Positions 53,791 to 62,155 of a stretch of 64,000 bases of DNA are shown in pieces. Each line of letters starts with the position of its first letter. Position 1 is the stretch's first letter. The stretch lies in the NCBI GenBank assembly GCA_026646885.1, contig JAPKHK010000001.1, positions 538,403 to 602,402 of the forward strand, read 5' to 3'. Under the pieces are notes generated by a model. It saw only the letters and a list, made by a program, of their open reading frames with translations. It was not told the DNA's origin and made no database searches. Made by a program: the position numbers and the translations under genes. The DNA is from Casimicrobiaceae bacterium (GTDB lineage: Bacteria; Pseudomonadota; Gammaproteobacteria; Burkholderiales; Casimicrobiaceae).

Positions 53791-54283
53791 CACGCTTTGC
53801 CGGCGCGTCCGACTCCCGACCGCTTTCTCCGCGAATAGCTCTCATTACCTTCTGTCGAAGCAAATTGACGGGTTGGCGTGGCGGTTCATTGACTAACGTA
53901 CTCGTAATGGCCTCAGCGCCGTTAATCGGCAGAAGACCAAAGTCGAAAGTTACGTTTTCGCAGCTGACTTTAAGAGGAATGAACGCCACCACATAGCTCC
54001 CACCAACAACGGGGGTGACTACGGACCGCTCTGGAAAGAAGACGAAGGTAACCGATCCTCCAATCGCACCCTTCCAGACCGCGCTTACCCTCATCACCGC
54101 AGCTTTTCCGGCCCCAAATCCACGAACAATACAACCCGCGTCTTCAATTGAATCCACGACTCCCACCGCGATCCAGTCGGCGGACTCAACCACAGCGCGA
54201 AGGGTAGGAATCGGCTTCGTATCAGCGTGAGCTACACCTAGGACCATCACCTGCAGCAACGCAACGAGCACTCTCTGGAGCAT
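53771..54283 (-). CDS. Exported hypothetical protein, candidate immunity partner of Rhs copy 2
   Basis: A 170-residue protein with a clear signal peptide (LQRVLVALLQVMVLGVAHA). The mature part looks beta-rich (IAVGVVDSIEDAGC, SVTFVFFPERSVVTPVVGG) with two cysteines. I recognise no family. It begins 12 bases after the Rhs copy 2 stop, the usual place for an immunity gene, and periplasmic export would suit protection against a delivered peptidase-like tip (inference). Its last residues (TDPE) come from the cassette-border element. Confidence 0.6.
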   Translation of the reverse strand: MLQRVLVALLQVMVLGVAHADTKPIPTLRAVVESADWIAVGVVDSIEDAGCIVRGFGAGKAAVMRVSAVWKGAIGGSVTFVFFPERSVVTPVVGGSYVVAFIPLKVSCENVTFDFGLLPINGAEAITSTLVNEPPRQPVNLLRQKVMRAIRGESGRESDAPAKRGGTDPE

Positions 54284-54295
54284 TGGGTGCGCTTG

Positions 54296-57200
54296 CTAAT
54301 CGTTGATATCTGGGGTCGGCACGTAGGGAGGATACCCACGATCCCCAGCACACCCAAAACACCGTCTCTCGATGAAGTTGATTGCGCCATGTGAGGTGCC
54401 ATCGCCATCAAGTCCCGCATTGTGGAGTAACTCATGAAGAACGGTCGCTTCAAGGCATCCGCAGATTGGCAGAAAAGCGATTGGATGCAACGTTACGCTA
54501 GCGCCTCCAACCGGTGCTTCTCCGCAATATAGTTTCTGATTATCCGCTCCGCTACAACCCACAGATGATGTATGTAGCGCATTTCTTACCTGATGCAAAT
54601 ATGCACATGGAATGCACCCATTGTTGCGGTCGTCACAACCGGCACAACTACCATCGATCTTCTGCTGTATCTTACTCTCCGCCTCTTGGATCCTGCGCCA
54701 TTGCTCCTGGGTGCAGCCTTGACCTCTTGCAAGCAATCCGTGTGAATCGAAACGGTTCAGGGGATTGCCGCTGGCATACAGCGACCTCCCATTTCCCCCG
54801 CTCAACCCAATCGGATCGGATTCGACGTACCGCCCGATGCTCGGTTCATAATCCCTGAAGTAGTTGTAATGCATCCCCGTCTCGGCATCGAAGTACTGCC
54901 CCGGGAATCTGAGGTTGTTGGTCACGGTTGAGCTCGCCTCCACCGTGGTCTTGCCAAACGCTTCCGCCCTGCCCTTCCACACCACTTGGCCGTTGGTATC
55001 GGTCAGCACTTGCGGTGTGCCCAGGTGGTCGTTGCTGTAGAAGTAGGTATTGCTGCCCTCCTTCTTCCACACTGGGTTGGTGCCCCACATGCCTTGCGGT
55101 TCCCAGCCATAGGTGGCCAAGCTGTTGCCCGAGGCATCGTATTCAGCGAGCAAGCCTTCTTCGCCGTGTTGGAAGTAGATGGTTTCGGTGGCGGTGGTTT
55201 TCTTGAGACGCCGGCCGAAGGGGTCGTAGGCGTAGCTGCCGATCGGCGTGCCGGTTTCGCTTTGGACTTGGGTCAGGCGTTCGGCCACGTCATAGCTCAG
55301 GCGTTTCTCCGCCCCGCCGCTTTGGGCGATGCGGCGGGTGTGTCCGTTGGCGTCGTATTCGCGAGTCACCGCTTGAGTGCCTTCGCCGTGGTTCAAGAGT
55401 TGGTGGTTGGCATTGTAGACCCAGGGGCCGGGTTGGTGGGCGCTGGAGAGGCGGTTGTGGACGCCGTCGTAGCTGTAGCTCTCCACGGGCAGGCCGTTGG
55501 GGTTGGTCTCACTCCTTTGCAGGGGCTCGGGCGGGGTGACGGCGGTCAGGCGCGAGAGGGCATCGTATTGGTAGGCGGTGGGGCCGTCGAGGGTGGTTTT
55601 GCTGACGATGTCGGAGGCGGCATCGTATTGGTAGGCGAGCTTGAGGAGCACCTGGCCGCTGCCGGCGGCACCGCGTTCGAGCTGGATTTGGGTGGGGCGC
55701 AGCAGGCGGTCGTAGGCTCGGCTTTGGGTGGCTCCGGGGAGCTTCATTTCGCGCACGGCGCCGCTGGGGTGGTAGGTGGTGGTGATGTCGCCGCCGGGGG
55801 TTTGGTGGGTGGTGAGGCGGCCGCCGCTGTCGTAGGTGAAGTTCGCAATGCTGCCGTCCGGATAGGTGAGGCGTTCTTTCTGGCCGTTGGCACGGTAGGC
55901 GGTGGTGAAGGTTTTACGGAAGGGGCCGAAGTTCACGTCTTCGCTCACTTTGCGGCCCAGGGCGTCGTGGCTGTAGATGGCCTCACTCAGGAGTTGCGGC
56001 GGGTTGTTGGCCACCGGTCGCTCGTCGCGATAGGCGGTGAGTTGTCCCAAGGGGTTGTAGGTGTAGGTGATGACGCGGCTGGCGGTATTGGCCAGTTGCC
56101 CGTCGACCACGGGATAGTGTTCTTCACGCGTGCGGCGTTTGACTTCGTCGTAAGTGTAGCGCCGCTCTTGGCCGAGGCTATCGCGGCGGGTGATGAGGTT
56201 GCCGACGGCATCGTAGACGAACTGGGTCTGCTCGCCGCCGGGGCGGGTTTCGGTCACCCGCCGGTTGGCCAAATCGTAAGCGTAGCGGGTGGTGCTGCCG
56301 GTGGGGTCGGTGACGGCGGTGAGGTTGTCTCTCGTGTCGTAGCTGTAGCGGGTTCGGCCGGCCAGAGGGTCGATGTTTTCCGTTAAGCGGCGGCGGGCGT
56401 CGAAGATTTGCAGGCTACTGCGGTTCAAGGGGTCGGTTTGGGCGATGAGGTTACCCACGGCGTCGTAGCCGCTGGTGTGGGTGAGGCGGGTGGTTTCATC
56501 GAGGACTTGGCTGCGCTGGGTGATGCGGTTCCTCTGGTCGTATTTGAACTCTTCGCGGTGGCTGGGGTGGTCGATGGCGATGAGTAGGCCTTCCAGGCCG
56601 CTGCCCGGCGCGCCGTAGCTGTAGCGGGTGATGAGGCTGGCGGGGTCGGTGATTTGGGTGAGGCGCCCTTCCGAGTCGTATTGGTAGGTGGTGGCGAGGC
56701 CCGAGGGGTCAGTGCGGCGGGTCAAGCGGCCTTCGGCATCGTATTCCTGGGTGGTTTGGCCGTTCAAGGGGTCGGTGGTTTGGGTGAGGCGGTCGAGGGC
56801 GTCATAGGTGTAGGTGGTTTCCCGGCCCATCGGGTCGATGCTCTTCGTGCGGTTGCCGGCGGGGTCGTAGCGATAGGCGCGGGTTTGTTCTTTGGCGTCG
56901 ATCACGGCCAGAAGCCTGCCCGCGGCGTCGTATTCATAGCGGGTGACGCGGTTCAGGGCATCGGTGTGGCTGAGCGCTTGGCCCAGGGCGTTGTAGGTGT
57001 AGGTGCTGGTGTGGCCTAGGGGGTCGGTGCGGCTCGCGAGGTTGCCGTGGTCGTCGTAGGTGAAGGTGGTGGTGGCGTCGTCCGCCGGGGTGGCAGCTTT
57101 GACGGTTTGGGTGAGCATCTGGCCGAGGGTGTCATAGGTATAGGTGGTGAGGCGTGCTTCGGGGAGGCCGAAGGCTTCGGTCAGTTGCGTGAGGTTGCCT

Positions 57201-57535
57201 TGGGCATCGTATTCATAGCGGGTTTCCACGCCGGCTTCGTCGGTGCGCTGGGCGAGGCGGTGGTGGATGGGCTCGTAGCGATTCACAACGCGGGTGCCGT
57301 CGGGGTAGGTGGTTTGCACGGGTTGGTGCAATTCGTCGTATTCCACCCGGGTGGCCAAGCCTCGTTCGTCGAAGGTGGTTTCGATGCGCGGGCCGTCGCG
57401 TTCGAGTTGGTGCACGACGCGGCTGCCGTGAGACTTTTGCAACAGACGGCCTTCGAGGTCGTGGACTTCGATGACTTCTCTGCGGCCGGGTTGGGCTAAT
57501 CGACTCCCGACGCCATTCTGCTGCCGCGACGCCAT
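54296..57535 (-). CDS. Rhs-repeat protein with C-terminal HExxH metallopeptidase-like tip (copy 2)
   Basis: A 1079-residue frame of YD repeats leading to the conserved Rhs core end (YFDAETGMHYNYFRDYEP, DPIGLSGG near residues 880-905). The variable tip has many cysteines (SCAGCDDRNNGCIPCAY) and a zinc-peptidase motif HELLHNAGLDGDGTSH with His1034, Glu1035, His1038 and a possible third ligand His1049. Typical Rhs N-terminal regions are absent: similarity to copy 1 begins only at REVIEVHDLEG after about 18 unrelated residues, so the gene is 5'-truncated and may lack its own delivery signals. Confidence 0.85.
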   Translation of the reverse strand: MASRQQNGVGSRLAQPGRREVIEVHDLEGRLLQKSHGSRVVHQLERDGPRIETTFDERGLATRVEYDELHQPVQTTYPDGTRVVNRYEPIHHRLAQRTDEAGVETRYEYDAQGNLTQLTEAFGLPEARLTTYTYDTLGQMLTQTVKAATPADDATTTFTYDDHGNLASRTDPLGHTSTYTYNALGQALSHTDALNRVTRYEYDAAGRLLAVIDAKEQTRAYRYDPAGNRTKSIDPMGRETTYTYDALDRLTQTTDPLNGQTTQEYDAEGRLTRRTDPSGLATTYQYDSEGRLTQITDPASLITRYSYGAPGSGLEGLLIAIDHPSHREEFKYDQRNRITQRSQVLDETTRLTHTSGYDAVGNLIAQTDPLNRSSLQIFDARRRLTENIDPLAGRTRYSYDTRDNLTAVTDPTGSTTRYAYDLANRRVTETRPGGEQTQFVYDAVGNLITRRDSLGQERRYTYDEVKRRTREEHYPVVDGQLANTASRVITYTYNPLGQLTAYRDERPVANNPPQLLSEAIYSHDALGRKVSEDVNFGPFRKTFTTAYRANGQKERLTYPDGSIANFTYDSGGRLTTHQTPGGDITTTYHPSGAVREMKLPGATQSRAYDRLLRPTQIQLERGAAGSGQVLLKLAYQYDAASDIVSKTTLDGPTAYQYDALSRLTAVTPPEPLQRSETNPNGLPVESYSYDGVHNRLSSAHQPGPWVYNANHQLLNHGEGTQAVTREYDANGHTRRIAQSGGAEKRLSYDVAERLTQVQSETGTPIGSYAYDPFGRRLKKTTATETIYFQHGEEGLLAEYDASGNSLATYGWEPQGMWGTNPVWKKEGSNTYFYSNDHLGTPQVLTDTNGQVVWKGRAEAFGKTTVEASSTVTNNLRFPGQYFDAETGMHYNYFRDYEPSIGRYVESDPIGLSGGNGRSLYASGNPLNRFDSHGLLARGQGCTQEQWRRIQEAESKIQQKIDGSCAGCDDRNNGCIPCAYLHQVRNALHTSSVGCSGADNQKLYCGEAPVGGASVTLHPIAFLPICGCLEATVLHELLHNAGLDGDGTSHGAINFIERRCFGCAGDRGYPPYVPTPDIND
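55975..57490. repeat. Long direct repeat, copy 2 (YD-repeat block)
   Basis: Partner of the repeat at 51180-52690. The two could recombine to delete the material between, including the IS66 remnant and the copy 2 tip with its downstream gene. Confidence 0.85.
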
Positions 57536-57545
57536 TCTGCTGCCG
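57509..57545. repeat. Short tandem direct repeat at the Rhs copy 2 border
   Basis: GACGCCATTCTGCTGCCG occurs twice with a 19-base period. The first in-frame ATG of copy 2 lies inside the second unit. It is preceded by GACTCCCGAC, a decamer also found at 53811 and 60569. Confidence 0.75.
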
Positions 57546-57765
57546 ACACCGGCACCTTATTGCACTTCGCACGCGCGGGAGCGTGTGATTCGACTCCCGC
57601 CCCGTTTTCCTGTCCTTGATTCCGCTGTTTCCCCCGTCCCTGTTTCCCCTGCGATAAAAATATCTCGTTTCGTAGTATCCTACGTTTCGCATTGCTTCAA
57701 ATCGCATTGCGTAAAATGGGCGTTAAGGTATGGCTGTCCTTTCGCATCAGTCGACGGCAAACACC

Positions 57766-58122
57766 ATGACCACCAGCAACCAGGAGCGCGAGTTCTTCGT
57801 CGAACTCGGCGCACGCATCGCGCAACTGCGCAAGAACCGCAACGTGAGGCAAGTCCAATTGGCCGAGGCCCTCAACGTCTCGCAGCAGATCTTCCAGGCT
57901 TACGAGGTCGGCCGTTGGCGCATCCCTGTTTCGGCACTGCCGGTCGTCGCCCATACCCTGTCCGTTTCCCTGAATGAACTGTTCGGAGAAACCGAATCAG
58001 TCGCCACGCCGCGCTGGCAGCAACAGATCGAGGCCATTGCGCGACTGCCCAAGACGCAGCAGCGTTTTGTGGCGCAGATGCTCGATACCGTGCTGGCCCA
58101 GCAATCGCGTCAATCCGCTTGA
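57766..58122 (+). CDS. XRE-family transcriptional regulator
   Basis: A 118-residue protein with a Cro/C1-type HTH (ARIAQLRKNRNVRQVQLAEA, VSQQIFQAYEVGRWRIP) and a helical C-terminus (PKTQQRFVAQMLDTVLAQ). I use the ATG before TTSNQERE; twelve codons earlier is another ATG. It is followed within 12 bases by an antitoxin-like gene and may regulate the toxin operon. Confidence 0.85.
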   Translation: MTTSNQEREFFVELGARIAQLRKNRNVRQVQLAEALNVSQQIFQAYEVGRWRIPVSALPVVAHTLSVSLNELFGETESVATPRWQQQIEAIARLPKTQQRFVAQMLDTVLAQQSRQSA

Positions 58123-58133
58123 GGAGCAGGAAG

Positions 58134-58373
58134 ATGGCTGCAATCGAACCGACCTTAATTCAGAAACTCCAGTCGCTGCCGCCCCAGCGACTGGCGGAAG
58201 TCGCCGATTTCGTCGAGTTCCTGACGGCGCGCGAGGAACGCGCCGCCGCCGGTGCGCGTCTCGGCGAGGCGCTCGCCAAACTCGATGCCTTGAACCTGGC
58301 GCCGCTGTCCGATGAGGAGATCGCGGCGGAGATCAACGCCGCGCGCCAGGAGCGCGCCGCCCGGCGCGCGTAG
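58134..58373 (+). CDS. DUF2281-like antitoxin
   Basis: A 79-residue protein whose N-terminus (LQSLPPQRLAEVADFVEFL) matches the short DUF2281-type antitoxins that pair with PIN toxins; the rest is a charged Ala-rich helix that could wrap around the toxin. A GAGGAGCAGG ribosome site precedes the ATG. The toxin starts 14 bases downstream. Confidence 0.8.
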   Translation: MAAIEPTLIQKLQSLPPQRLAEVADFVEFLTAREERAAAGARLGEALAKLDALNLAPLSDEEIAAEINAARQERAARRA

Positions 58374-58387
58374 GAACGTACCTGAGC

Positions 58388-58810
58388 GTGCGCGTCGTCC
58401 TCGATACCAATACGCTGGTTTCGGCGATCCTCTCTCCCCTCGGCCCACCCCGGCGGCTGCTCAAGGATGCCCGGGCGCAGGTCTTCGAACTGTGCAGCTC
58501 TCCGGTGCTGATGGCGGAATTACTCGATGTGGTGGCGCGCGATAAGTTCGCCAAGCGACTGACGGCGGCAGGGCTGACGCCGCTGGGCATCGTCAGCGAG
58601 ATTCGGCGCCTGGCCGTCATGGCGGCGCCGGCCGATGTACCGCGCGTCGTCGCCCACGATGCCGACGACGATCATGTGCTCGCCTGCGCGCTCACCGCCA
58701 AAGTCGATCTGATCGTCTCCGGCGACAAGCATCTACTCGGCCTAGGCGGGCACTATCAGGGCATTCCCATCGTTTCGCCGGTTCAGGCGGTGCAGCGGAT
58801 CGGCAGATAG
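58388..58810 (+). CDS. PIN-domain toxin
   Basis: A 140-residue PIN ribonuclease beginning at GTG. The acidic metal-binding residues lie in VVLDTNTLVSAIL, ELLDVV, AHDADDDHVLACAL and IVSGDKHLLGL. It fits the 'putative toxin component, PIN family' group. It forms a type II toxin-antitoxin pair with the gene upstream and probably cleaves RNA. Confidence 0.9.
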   Translation: MRVVLDTNTLVSAILSPLGPPRRLLKDARAQVFELCSSPVLMAELLDVVARDKFAKRLTAAGLTPLGIVSEIRRLAVMAAPADVPRVVAHDADDDHVLACALTAKVDLIVSGDKHLLGLGGHYQGIPIVSPVQAVQRIGR

Positions 58811-58815
58811 ACAAA

Positions 58816-58834
58816 GGGCCGCAAGCAGCGGCCC
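58816..58834. terminator. Hairpin after the PIN toxin gene
   Basis: GGGCCGC-aagca-GCGGCCC forms a seven-base GC stem five bases after the toxin stop, between convergent genes. Confidence 0.6.
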
Positions 58835-58931
58835 ATCGGTCTTCAGCAGCGACCTCGCGGGGGGTGGGGCTTTTTGCGGGTTATTCGTGGTCTGTCTCCG
58901 ATTCCCCGATTCACGCGCGATTAGCTTAGCG

Positions 58932-58951
58932 CCTATTCAGGGTCTGCCCCC
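58932..58951. repeat. Cassette-border element, copy B
   Basis: CCTATTCAGGGTCTGCCCCC, matching the element at 53770. It again supplies the TAG stop and last residues (ADPE) of the gene before it. Confidence 0.7.
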
Positions 58952-59409
58952 GGTTTCCGCGGTTTCCGCGTGGTCTGTCCCGGATTCCCTTCCGCTTCTC
59001 GCTTCGTATCTGTTTCCCGCTCGTATCGAAGGAAGAGTCGATTTGCAATAATGAAGCATACGAGAATCGCGCCGGCTTTCACAACAATGGCTTGAAGGGA
59101 ACCTGATTCGGAAAGACTCCGAGAAAGTACCGCGACAGCTAGAACGATTGGCAGCATCCACAGCGCGGCGGCCCATTCAATAGCAGCATACCTCCACGCC
59201 GGTTTCCTCTCGCTCCGATAAATTCGCCAGGCCAGTGGAAAAAACAACAAAGCACACCCCAAGCCGCCAATGCGCGCCAACTGCCTCAAATTTTCGGACA
59301 GATTAGCATGCAACGCAGTCCCCCATAGAACGAAGACAACCGCAAGGAATACTATTAGGAAGGTTCCCTTTGAACACTGTGGTGCTTTCACCGGATCCCC
59401 TTTCCACAT
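58933..59409 (-). CDS. Membrane protein, candidate immunity partner of Rhs copy 3
   Basis: A 158-residue protein with four hydrophobic helices (FLIVFLAVVFVLWGTALHA, IGGLGCALLFFPLAW, ALWMLPIVLAVAVL, AIVVKAGAILVCFIIA) and a basic C-terminal tail. No family recognised. It begins four bases after the copy 3 Rhs stop, and an inner-membrane immunity protein would suit a membrane-active tip (inference). The tail after ERETDTKREAEG derives from repeated border sequence. Confidence 0.55.
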   Translation of the reverse strand: MWKGDPVKAPQCSKGTFLIVFLAVVFVLWGTALHANLSENLRQLARIGGLGCALLFFPLAWRIYRSERKPAWRYAAIEWAAALWMLPIVLAVAVLSRSLSESGSLQAIVVKAGAILVCFIIANRLFLRYERETDTKREAEGNPGQTTRKPRKPGADPE

Positions 59410-59413
59410 CGAA

Positions 59414-60496
59414 CTACAGCGCTGAAGCATTCGGTTTTAACGGGTCAGTCCATCCAAAATGCTTGCAAGGATCGAATCCGAACAGCTCTTCCATTAGGAT
59501 CTCTGCCGCGAGTCCGGCTAGCGCGCCGATTACACCGGCAGGGGGCGTCGGCGTTAGGAGTGCCCCAATGCATCCACTCGCGCAGGACTTAAAAAATGTG
59601 CAGGGTCCAGGCTCGCACTTTCTACCGCAAGACGGAATCACTTTTGGGTCGCCCTCGCAAACGCCCCAGCAACACATGGCGCATTTGCCGGCAACGGCGG
59701 TTGCGCAGCCTAGCAAACACTTGCCCAACACCGTCAAGGCCCAGGCGCCGGCCGCGGGGTGAAGTCCATGAGCATCCAGTAGTCTTAAAGGGTCGTCTAG
59801 TACATAGACGTATCCATTCATGCCTCCTCGCAACCCAATCGGATCACTCTGCACATGCCGCCCACCGGTCGGCTCATAATCCGTGAAGTAGTTGTAATGC
59901 ATCCCCGTTTCGGCATCGAAGTACTGCCCTGGGAATCTCAAGTTGTTGGTGACGGTTGAAGCGGCATCCACGGTGGTCTTGCCGAACGCTTCCGCCCTGC
60001 CCTTCCAGACGATTTGCCCGCTCGCGTCGGTCAAGAGTTGCGGCGTGCCGAGATGGTCGTTGCTGTAGAAGTAGGTAATACTGCCCTCTTTCTTCCACAC
60101 CGGGCTCGTGCCCCACATGCCTTGCGGCTCCCAGCCGTAGGTGGCGATGGGGTTGCCCGAAGCGTCGAATTCGGCAAGCAAGCCTTCTTCGCCGTGCAGG
60201 AAGTAGATGGTTTCACTGGCGGTGGTTCTTTTCAGGCGCCGGCCGAAGGAGTCGTAGGCGTAAGCACCGATCGGCGTGCCGGTTTCGCTTTGGACTTGGG
60301 TCAAGCGCTCGGCCACGTCATAGCTCAGGCGCTTCTCCGCCCCGCCGCTTCGGGCGATGCGGGTGGTGTGTCCGTTGGCGTCGTAGGTTCGGCTCACCGC
60401 TTGACTGCCTTCACCATGATTCAGAAGTTGATGGTTGGCATTGTAGACCCAGGGGCCGGGTTGGTGGGGAGAGCTTGTGCGGTTGTGTACGCCATC
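59414..60496 (-). pseudogene. Orphan Rhs C-terminal fragment with Cys-rich hydrophobic tip (copy 3)
   Basis: About 360 codons open after an in-frame TAG at 60497-60499, where copy 2 has Ser-Tyr. The sequence follows copy 2 closely through the last YD repeats and core end (YFDAETGMHYNYFTDYEP, DPIGLRGG), then changes to a different tip: alternating hydrophobic and Cys-rich segments (LGKCLLGCATAVAGKCAMCC, CGRKCEPGPC, GVIGALAGLAAEILMEELFG). There is no N-terminal part, no ribosome site and only a GTG start, so it looks like a displaced orphan tip cassette. Confidence 0.8.
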
Positions 60497-60862
60497 CTAA
60501 GTGTAGACTTCCAGGAAGTGTTGCGGGTGGCGAGGCCCGCGGGGAAATCATTCGAAGCGATTGTTTTCGACTCCCGACCCTGTTTCCCACGCTGTTTCCC
60601 ACGACCCTGTTTCCCCTGCCACTTCCACGGCCTCCGCCAAGCGCCGATGCAGTGGTCAAGAATAGCAGCCGTTCCGAATTCGAACCGAGCCTGCCCTTAT
60701 GTCCGGCACCCTATAAACCCAGCCCTCGACCCGAGCCCCGCGGACCAAACAAAGCCCAGCGCAACGGATGATCGGCGACGCTGGCGCAGACGCCCCTCAT
60801 CCACTGCACCGCCGGGCAGGCGAGCGCGGGCGACGTTGTCGCCGCTCACCCCACAGCGAGTT
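60497..60862. other. Intergenic stretch between Rhs copy 3 and cysN
   Basis: No gene is supported. The first bases are the broken 5' border of copy 3. Around 60569-60625 lie GACTCCCGAC and three copies of CTGTTTCCC, a repeat type also seen at 57592-57650. The rest is GC-rich with only chance frames. Confidence 0.5.
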
Positions 60863-62155
60863 CTACCGCCCCACCATCCCCGCCGCCACGGTGTTGTTGG
60901 TGGCTTCGTCAATCAGGATGAAAGCGCCGGTGGCACGGTCTTCCGTGTAGGCGTCGAGGGCCAGCGGTTGCTGAACCTTGAGCCGCACGCGACCGATTTC
61001 GTTGAGTTGCAGCTTCTCCGGCACGTCGTGTTGCGCCAGCGTGTTGACGTCGACGCGATAGTCGATGGCGGTGACTTTGGCTTTCACTTGGCGCGTGGTG
61101 TGCTTCAAGACATAGCGGCGCGTTAAGTCAAGCGGTGTTTCCGCCAACCAGCAAACATGCGCGGCGAATTCACTCGCCACCGCAGGCGGCGCCTCGTCGG
61201 CGCGCACGATCATGTCGCCGCGCGAGACGTCGATCTGGTCGGCAAGTTGTAGTGTCACCGACTGCGGAGCGACCGCTTCTTCCAAATTCGCGTCGAGGGT
61301 GAAAATGTCGGTCACCCGCGAACGGCGTCCCGCGGGCAACACCAGCACTTCGTCGCCAGCGCGTATGCGCCCGGTTTCGATGCGCCCGGTGTAGCCTCGG
61401 AAATCGTGCCATTTCGGGTCGAGGTCGGCGCCGGTGGGTCGCGCCACGCCTTGCACCGGATACCGGAAGGGGGCGTCGGTGAAGTCTTTCGCCACCGGGA
61501 TTTCTTCCAGGAGCTTCAGGAGCGGCGGGCCGAGATACCAGGGCATGTCCTTGCCGCGTTCGACGATGTTGTCGCCCAAAAGCGCGGACACCGGAATGAC
61601 GTGCAAGTCCCTGGCGCCGAGCTTGCCCGCGAATTCGCGCACCTCATCGGCGATGCGCCCGAAGACATCGGCCGAAAAACCGACGAGGTCCATTTTGTTG
61701 ATGGCGAAAACCAGATGCCGTATGCCCAAAAGATGCGCGATGAAGGTGTGGCGCCGGGTTTGCGTGAGCACGCCTTTCCTTGCGTCGAGCAGAATGATCG
61801 CCACATCGGCGGTGCTGGCACCGGTGACCATGTTGCGGGTGTATTGCTCGTGGCCCGGCGAATCGGCGACGATAAATTTTCTGACCGGCGTGGCGAAGTA
61901 GCGGTAAGCGACATCGATGGTGATGCCCTGCTCGCGCTCGGCCTGCAAGCCGTCGGTCAAGAGCGAGAGGTCGAGTTCGCCCCTGCCCCGCCGTTGCGAG
62001 GCGTCGGCCACGGCCGAAAGCTGGTCTTCGAAAATGCCTTTGGAGTCATAGAGCAAGCGGCCGATGAGCGTGCTTTTGCCATCATCCACGCTGCCCGCGG
62101 TGATGAAGCGCAAAAGGTCCACTTCCGCCAGTTGCGGTTGTTCGTTGGCACCCAT
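60863..62155 (-). CDS. cysN: Sulfate adenylyltransferase subunit 1 (GTPase)
   Basis: CysN is the regulatory GTPase of the heterodimeric ATP sulfurylase that makes APS for assimilation. G-motifs are complete: GSVDDGKSTLIGRLLYDSK, DSPGHEQYTRNM and INKMDLVGF. 430 residues; there is no C-terminal APS-kinase domain, so it is CysN and not CysNC. Its ATG shares one base with the cysD stop. Confidence 0.96.
   Translation of the reverse strand: MGANEQPQLAEVDLLRFITAGSVDDGKSTLIGRLLYDSKGIFEDQLSAVADASQRRGRGELDLSLLTDGLQAEREQGITIDVAYRYFATPVRKFIVADSPGHEQYTRNMVTGASTADVAIILLDARKGVLTQTRRHTFIAHLLGIRHLVFAINKMDLVGFSADVFGRIADEVREFAGKLGARDLHVIPVSALLGDNIVERGKDMPWYLGPPLLKLLEEIPVAKDFTDAPFRYPVQGVARPTGADLDPKWHDFRGYTGRIETGRIRAGDEVLVLPAGRRSRVTDIFTLDANLEEAVAPQSVTLQLADQIDVSRGDMIVRADEAPPAVASEFAAHVCWLAETPLDLTRRYVLKHTTRQVKAKVTAIDYRVDVNTLAQHDVPEKLQLNEIGRVRLKVQQPLALDAYTEDRATGAFILIDEATNNTVAAGMVGR

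Noticed and set aside
54986..56386. A 466-codon Gly/Val-rich open frame on the plus strand.
   Set aside because: It is antisense to the YD repeats of Rhs copy 2; the period and GC bias of the repeats keep this frame open. The same happens opposite copy 1 (50952-52691).
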